Shown one piece after another: positions 59,119 to 64,000 of a DNA stretch of 64,000 nt (positions are counted from its first letter, which is position 1; every line of letters starts with the position of its first letter). The translations under genes and the position numbers were made by a program. The DNA is taken from contig NADL03000650.1 of assembly GCA_002205965.3 (NCBI GenBank), positions 248,001 to 312,000 of the forward strand, given 5' to 3'. The notes beneath the pieces are model-generated. The model ran no database searches. It saw only the letters and a list, made by a program, of their open reading frames with translations, and was not told the DNA's origin. Origin of the DNA: Kappaphycus alvarezii. Its lineage: Eukaryota > Rhodophyta > Florideophyceae > Gigartinales > Solieriaceae.

Positions 59119-60090
59119 CGGTTTCTAAAAGATCTCAATCGCTATGGGAAAAAGAAAAGCACAGGAAGACCGCCAAAGATGACAGAATCTATGAAAAGAC
59201 GAATTGTACGAGAAGCTTCAAAGAGAAAATTGGAGTACGGGGGCTCGTCAAGAAATTGAAACTCCCCTTCGAGCCTCGCTATTTACGAATTTTGCTCGAG
59301 TAACGAGCCCATCTGCGTTACAGGAGGATTTTGCGCACTCTTGCCATGCGTGCAAGACATGAATGGCAGCGCCTCAACTGGGCTACTGAGAAAGTGTCAT
59401 GGACGCAGCGCAAATGGAACACAATCGTGAATTCTTATTAGCTGAAGTTCAACCTAGATGGGCCATATGGTTTGGCATATAAATGGCATGATCTTCGCAG
59501 GGAAAAGCAGTGGTTTTAGAAGAAGCAGAATTGTGGTGAAATCGTCATGGTACGGGCATGCTTTGAAGGGACTCAGATCTCGGCGCTCGTAATTATTCGC
59601 GGGAAACAAGACGGGTTCAAGTATGTGAATACATTTGAGAAATATCTGCTTCTCTTTTCAATAGATCTTCCTATCGAGGTGGAGTTTATGCAAGATGTAG
59701 CACCGTGCTATCGTTCCAAGGTTACTAAGAAATGGATTTTAGACATTTTTGTATCGGTATTGGATTGGCTAGCATATTCGTCCGACCTTAATCCAATCAA
59801 GAACGTCTGGGGCATACTCGTTAGAAAGATTTATGCGCATCAGCATCAGTTTGAAAGCGTTGATTCTCTCATAGAATGCATATTTGATGCATGGGAAAAA
59901 ATTATCTTTGAAACGCTCGAATATTTGGTGAAGTCTATGCAAAAGCGCTTTATAAGGGTTATTCATGCCAAAAGAAAGAAAATTGACTACCAACTTCCCT
60001 TGAATAAACCTGAATTTGCCTTTAAACAATGGCCAGTTCAAATTGTTGCTATATTTAATGCTAGGGGTATGCAATGATAGGGCTGATATC
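59119..60090 (+). mobile_element. Tc1/mariner transposase, 5'-truncated and inactive
   Basis: The first readable piece, RFLKDLNRYGKKKSTGRPPK, is the helix-turn-helix/GRP linker of Tc1 transposases. It is followed by RRIL, WTQRKWNTIV, KFNLDG and a 176-codon frame at 59547-60077. That frame has MVRACFEGTQ, VEFMQDVAPCYRSK, SVLDWLAYSSDLNPI and NVWGILVRK. The first catalytic Asp block (usually FSDE) reads NSY-stop, the second Asp (MQD) remains, and the third catalytic Glu is Lys (NPIKNVW). It is therefore dead. No terminal inverted repeat was found; the 5' end is fused directly to Copia gag sequence. Confidence 0.85.
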
Positions 60091-60099
60091 TTCAAAAAT

Positions 60100-61530
60100 A
60101 TTACTGCTTTTTAATTCGTTTGACCAGAGCCCAGGCCAATGATGATCGAGTCCCTCGCGTCGTAGAGAACGAGACACTGTCAGATAAAGATACATCATTT
60201 CATTCATCCTCCCCCTTTGAGAATGCCATGGCCTCTTCAGCGAATGAAGAGATTTCTTCAGTATTCTGAAATATCTCTACGCAGCAATCAGTCTCTTGTT
60301 CGCAGCTGGTCTTCGGGAAAAAATGACACCCCTGTTGATGCAGTTATTCGTCTCAAGAAGAAAGGGAAGAAGAAACTAATCTCTCTCTTGCCCCAGGTAA
60401 AAACTGCAAGGGACGAGGAAATTCTTTCAGTGCAGATTAGGCTTTAGCTCTAGCAAAAGCTTGGGTTCAACAATAGATGAAAGGTCCGTCTCAGGCAGAG
60501 GCTACCATGTGGGAAGGAATCGCGTCGATTTGCGCCAAAAAGTAATAAATGAATCGCACCGGCGAGTCGTTACGATCGAAGTGGGGGAAGCTCGCGAGAG
60601 AATACCAGAATTTCCTGGCGGCAAGGTGAAAAGTAAGAACCCAAAAGATTTCAGGAACAACTGAAGATGATTTGAATGATTTCGTGATGGAATCGTGTAG
60701 GAAGAAGACGAGGAGGAAGGACAGTAGCGGAATGTTTAAATATGCACCACCGTTCAAATTTGTAGATACTGCCGAGTACTTGAAAATGCAGCCCAAGTTC
60801 GAAGACATATGTGATTCGGAACGTTCAATATCTGAAACATAGTTTTTAAACAGCCTAGAAAACAATGGTGGTAAAAGCGATGAAGATATGGCTACGGTTT
60901 CGGGATGGGTAAAGAACAGTTGGACAGTACAAAAAGAAAAGACCTTTAGGCGTAAAGCGAGTGAAACAAGAGGAGGAACGTGAGAGGGAAAATAATGAAT
61001 TAGAGGAAAAGTTATCTGAGTTATCAGGAAAAATGGATGTGGGAAACTATGTGTTGGCTGCAATTAAGAAAAGCAATGAAGATGCAGCCCAGACAGAAAA
61101 CGATTATCGAATGTTGCGAACACGGCAAAAGGATTCTGATGAGTATCATGAGATAATATAGGGCATGCTAGCAGATCGAAAAGCCAGACGAAAAAGGAAA
61201 AGGGAAGAGAATACAGACGGAAGCCAACCACACGGTGAAAACGGAGCATGTCAAAGGGATAATGGCGGGGGCACTGGTGCTGTAGTTTTAGAAGAGGGCG
61301 AAAGTATCTATGTTTTTAGTGGGACTCTATGGAGTAGAACCAGATAAACGGTGCCCACTGGTTTGCCTTCCTTATCCTTGAGAGAATAGTTATATGTTTC
61401 TGGTTTGATTTTTACGTAAACACAACTAGAGATGTAGACGGCTTATTTTCGGGTGACTGATCTGACCAAATCTCTTTGCAATGAGTTAAAAGTCCTGCGG
61501 GAAGATAGGTACAGTTCCCTTTTTTCAATA
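60100..61530 (+). pseudogene. decayed coiled-coil ORFs next to a Harbinger element
   Basis: Short plus-strand frames are rich in Lys, Arg, Glu and Ser. The clearest is 60961-61161, QEEERERENNELEEKLSELS followed by GKMDVGNYVLAAIKKSNEDA; a further frame after one stop begins DRKARRKRKREENTDGSQ. This looks like the end of a basic coiled-coil protein. PIF/Harbinger elements usually carry a second, DNA-binding gene beside the transposase, on either strand, so this may be its remnant. I cannot show a Myb/SANT or MADF domain. Confidence 0.35.
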
Positions 61531-61539
61531 GTACCCGCA

Positions 61540-62790
61540 TCAAACCCGGCGGCGGGCGGCTTGCTCTTCAATCCGTTCTAACTCATTCTCTTTCCTTTCA
61601 GACGTAGTTATCTCAGCGTTATGTTTTACTGCCTCATATGTGTCTGATAAAACATCGAAGAGATTACCTTTTTCCTCTTCATCTTCGGCGAATGGCCCAT
61701 TTTGGTTCATGCATACCAGCATATTATGAAATATGACACTGGCTTTGCTTATCAATATTATGTCCTCCTTAAACCAAATGTAGTTTTCCCACCGCAAGAT
61801 GTAGAAAAGGGACTGCAACACGCAAATAGCTCGTTCTATATCCTTGCGGATGGTTTCTTGTCTCCGCGTATATTTTTGCTAAGCATCGTTTTCGGGATGA
61901 TGAATAGGTTTCGTAAATAACGGCCAGTCCGGGTAGATACCATCTACTAAAAAGTAAGGCAATTCTATGACTAATCTTGAAGCTGAAAATTGATACTAGT
62001 TTGAGAAAAGAACCTTGTAATGGGCATTGATAATGTCCAAAAATAGAGGAGAAAAAGTCAACATCATCTTGTCGTTGTTTGAACCGCATCGGCCTGGAGA
62101 CCAATGCAACAGGTAAAAGATCTCTATCGCACTAGGCTTTTACTTTAATGGTAGCTATTTTTACATCTTTCGAATTATGGTACTGTCATTTCAGCACTAT
62201 AGGCCAGTTCTTCCATATTATTTTACTACCATCCATTCCACCAGCGCATCCTGCGAAACCTTCAGCTCTATATAGATTCTGTATATAGATTATCTATTTT
62301 GTCGAGTTCAGCAGTAGTTGGACGGCGATTGAGAAATTGAGGCCCATAAAGCCAAACAACTGACTCACAGAAGGAGCTAGTTCTGCCCCGTCGTCAATAT
62401 CATAAAGTGCGAAAGCAGTACGCAGTTATGTATACATATATATAAAAGCTAAGATCTTTATCTCAGAAGGAACACCCCTCTTTTTGGCAGCCTTAAATAT
62501 TGTCAGCCAGATCCCAGGATAGTTTGCTAGCAGATCTGCATGTATCTTGTAGAAATAGCTCTTGGGAATCGAAACCGTCGCCGAAACGCTCGCATGCCAT
62601 GTGTTGGTGATGATCTTAGATAGTCTTTTTTCCAGATGCTTTCTCCTCGCTCGTTGTTCTTAGTCCCCTTAATTCGCCCGTTCCAGCCATATCGGCCCCT
62701 TTCTGTTTCTTTTTCCGCAGCTACGACAATCGAGACAGTGATTACTGCGTTATGGATCTGCAGGCATTGCAAGATTTGCAGAGAGAGAGA
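61540..62790 (-). mobile_element. PIF/Harbinger transposase (DDE_Tnp_4), decayed
   Basis: On the minus strand, from about 62265 downward, the DDE fold reads GGMDGSKIIWKNWPIVLK (first Asp), a GSNND-like block, PYFLVDGIYPDWPLF (second Asp), then the C-terminal helices RKDIERAICVLQSLFYILRW and VIFHNMLVCMNQNG, ending at 61540. Upstream pieces to about 62790 correspond to the N-terminal helical region. Two stops and several frame steps interrupt it. The GSNND, LVDGIYP and FHNM blocks are diagnostic of the PIF/Harbinger superfamily. Terminal repeats and the typical 3-bp target duplication were not identified. Confidence 0.8.
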
Positions 62791-62989
62791 GAGCTGCATT
62801 GTGGAACGGACTCCTGGATCCATGTGGGAGTATGAGTGGGGATGGGGTAGTAGATATAGTATGAGAACACAGCAAAACTTTGTTTTAAAACGACACTACT
62901 GGGGATGCGCAGCAAAATTTTAAACATTGACGTTGTGTATATTCAAAATCAAATTTAGTTTTACACCACTGTTAGTCTTGCTCTTACTT

Positions 62990-63062
62990 TTATTGTTATT
63001 TTTTTGTTTTTGTTCTTTTGTTCTTTTTTCTTTTTTTTTGTTCTTTTGTTCTTTTTTCTTTA
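62990..63062. repeat. T-rich tract with internal tandem duplication
   Basis: A TGTTCTTTTGTTCTTTTTTC unit occurs twice (near 63012 and 63038) within a tract of T with interspersed G and C. Slippage product; no role is evident. Confidence 0.8.
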
Positions 63063-63092
63063 AACTATTTTGAAAACAATGCATTTGGACGC

Positions 63093-63640
63093 TTAATACA
63101 AGAGAACTCTAATGTCCTTGTTTTCGGCGAGTAATGAAAGCTTCCTACGGTGATGATTTCTGCGTAGATGAGTCTGCAGGTCGATTTTCTGAGTCAAGGT
63201 TATGTCACAGGACTTGCACCGCGGGGGTCCCTTAGTTTCATTCAATTTTCTTCGGCCCTCTTGTGCCTTCCCCTGCCTTTTGAATTGTCTTCTGACCTGC
63301 GCTGATACACTATATGCCACAGATGCGGCAATGGAAGGTAGAATTACTCCGCTTTTTGTTCCTGACCCTCCTCGCGCGGTTCGTTGCAATGTTGTAGACA
63401 TTAATCCAAGGGAGGTCTACTTCGGCTTATTTTTGGGAAGTATTCCCGTTGGAAGACGATGCCAGAGTAGTTTTATGATGAGAGGGACGGGCAAAGGGTT
63501 CCGAATTACGTGGGACTTGCTTAGAGCAAACAGAGACTTGCGAAGAAGAACCGATCGGTATAGGGATGTACTCGGACCCAGATTCCTCGGACTCTTCGTC
63601 TGCCTCGTCTTCGATAAGGGGATGTCTCGGCTAATCTGCA
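63093..63640 (-). CDS. C2H2 zinc-finger protein, exon(s)
   Basis: A 102-codon minus-strand frame ending at 63093 has a basic linker (VRRQFKRQGKAQEGRRKLNE) and one C2H2 finger, CKSCDITLTQKIDLQTHLRR followed by NHH (CX2CX12HX4H). Further upstream on the same strand, about 63640-63470, another frame has an acidic/Ser-rich stretch (IEDEADEESEESGSEYIPI) of the kind found in transcription factors. The two are probably separated by an intron or frame step between about 63300 and 63460, but I could not fix its splice sites. It could be a host transcription factor or the DNA-binding partner of the nearby transposon. Confidence 0.45.
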
Positions 63641-63679
63641 ATATTTCGCTGAACAGAATGAGAGATAGATGTGTTTAGT

Positions 63680-64000
63680 ATGTTCAGGTCCAAGAGCTTG
63701 AATTCTTACCTCGGTGCTTCGTAGATTCTCATTGCGCGAAATATCTGTGCAGTCGAACGGTAGTACTTCTCCTTCAATTTACTTTTTTCAGGGAAAGACT
63801 AGTTCCCGGAGTAATCGACAAGATGAGGTACCTATATATTCGTTATTTCGGGATACAGGATATTCCAGAGTAATCGACAGAAGTTGGTCTTCAAGATAAT
63901 GAATGAACCAGGGAAAAGTTGATAGTCTCAGGGTATCAGCGGTAAACTTGGGTTGGCAAAGTGTTTTGCATGAGATGTGTCAGAACTGTTTTTTACCCTC
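63680..64000. other. window end, no gene seen
   Basis: Only a 61-codon frame at 63714-63899 without a motif. A short direct repeat, GAGTAATCGACA(A/G), occurs at about 63810 and 63870. Nothing else is recognised. Confidence 0.4.

Overview
The window is eukaryotic nuclear DNA. It has spliceosomal introns (a 75-nt intron at 7136-7210 and a 114-nt intron at 40686-40799), Kozak-like ACCATG starts, a mitochondrial inner-membrane scaffold gene (MIC60), a plant-type glutamine-amidotransferase-like gene and a rich mixture of eukaryotic transposons. Genes are compact and intron-poor, and they sit in GC-richer islands separated by AT-rich, transposon-filled stretches. This layout would suit a red alga with a moderately compact genome, but that assignment is inference and no taxon-diagnostic gene is present.

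Layout. (1) 1-11 kb is a gene island: a beta-propeller protein resembling the N-terminal half of Nup160/Nup120, a short Cys-rich ORF, a DUF547 protein on the minus strand, and a class I glutamine-amidotransferase-like (peptidase C26) gene. Spacers carry many copies of a palindromic TACTGTAC/GTACAGTA motif. (2) 12-16.6 kb holds a decayed Copia-type polyprotein remnant and a decayed tyrosine-recombinase element. (3) 16.6-31 kb is an AT-rich stretch with no convincing gene. (4) 32-38 kb is intergenic, with GTAC clusters and weak ORFs. (5) 38.5-42.5 kb is a second gene island: an unrecognised small protein and MIC60. (6) 43.7-52.7 kb is a pile-up of LINE copies that carry a reverse transcriptase, a zinc knuckle and a restriction-like endonuclease. 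(7) 55-62.8 kb holds, in order, a dead Copia element (minus strand), a dead Tc1/mariner transposase (plus), a decayed coiled-coil ORF and a PIF/Harbinger transposase (minus). (8) 63.1-63.6 kb has a C2H2 zinc-finger coding remnant or gene on the minus strand.

Two window-wide patterns stand out. First, each recognisable host gene is C-rich on its coding strand in the 5' half and G-rich in the 3' half, and the switch lies inside the coding region. Second, nearly all reading-frame breaks in conserved genes, and in the better LINE copies, have the same sign (one base too few) and fall at or beside short homopolymer runs. This points to systematic single-base deletions in the assembly rather than to pseudogenes, so the gene models given here bridge those breaks.

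The host genes have no evident common pathway. I found no tRNA, rRNA, CRISPR or viral replication module.
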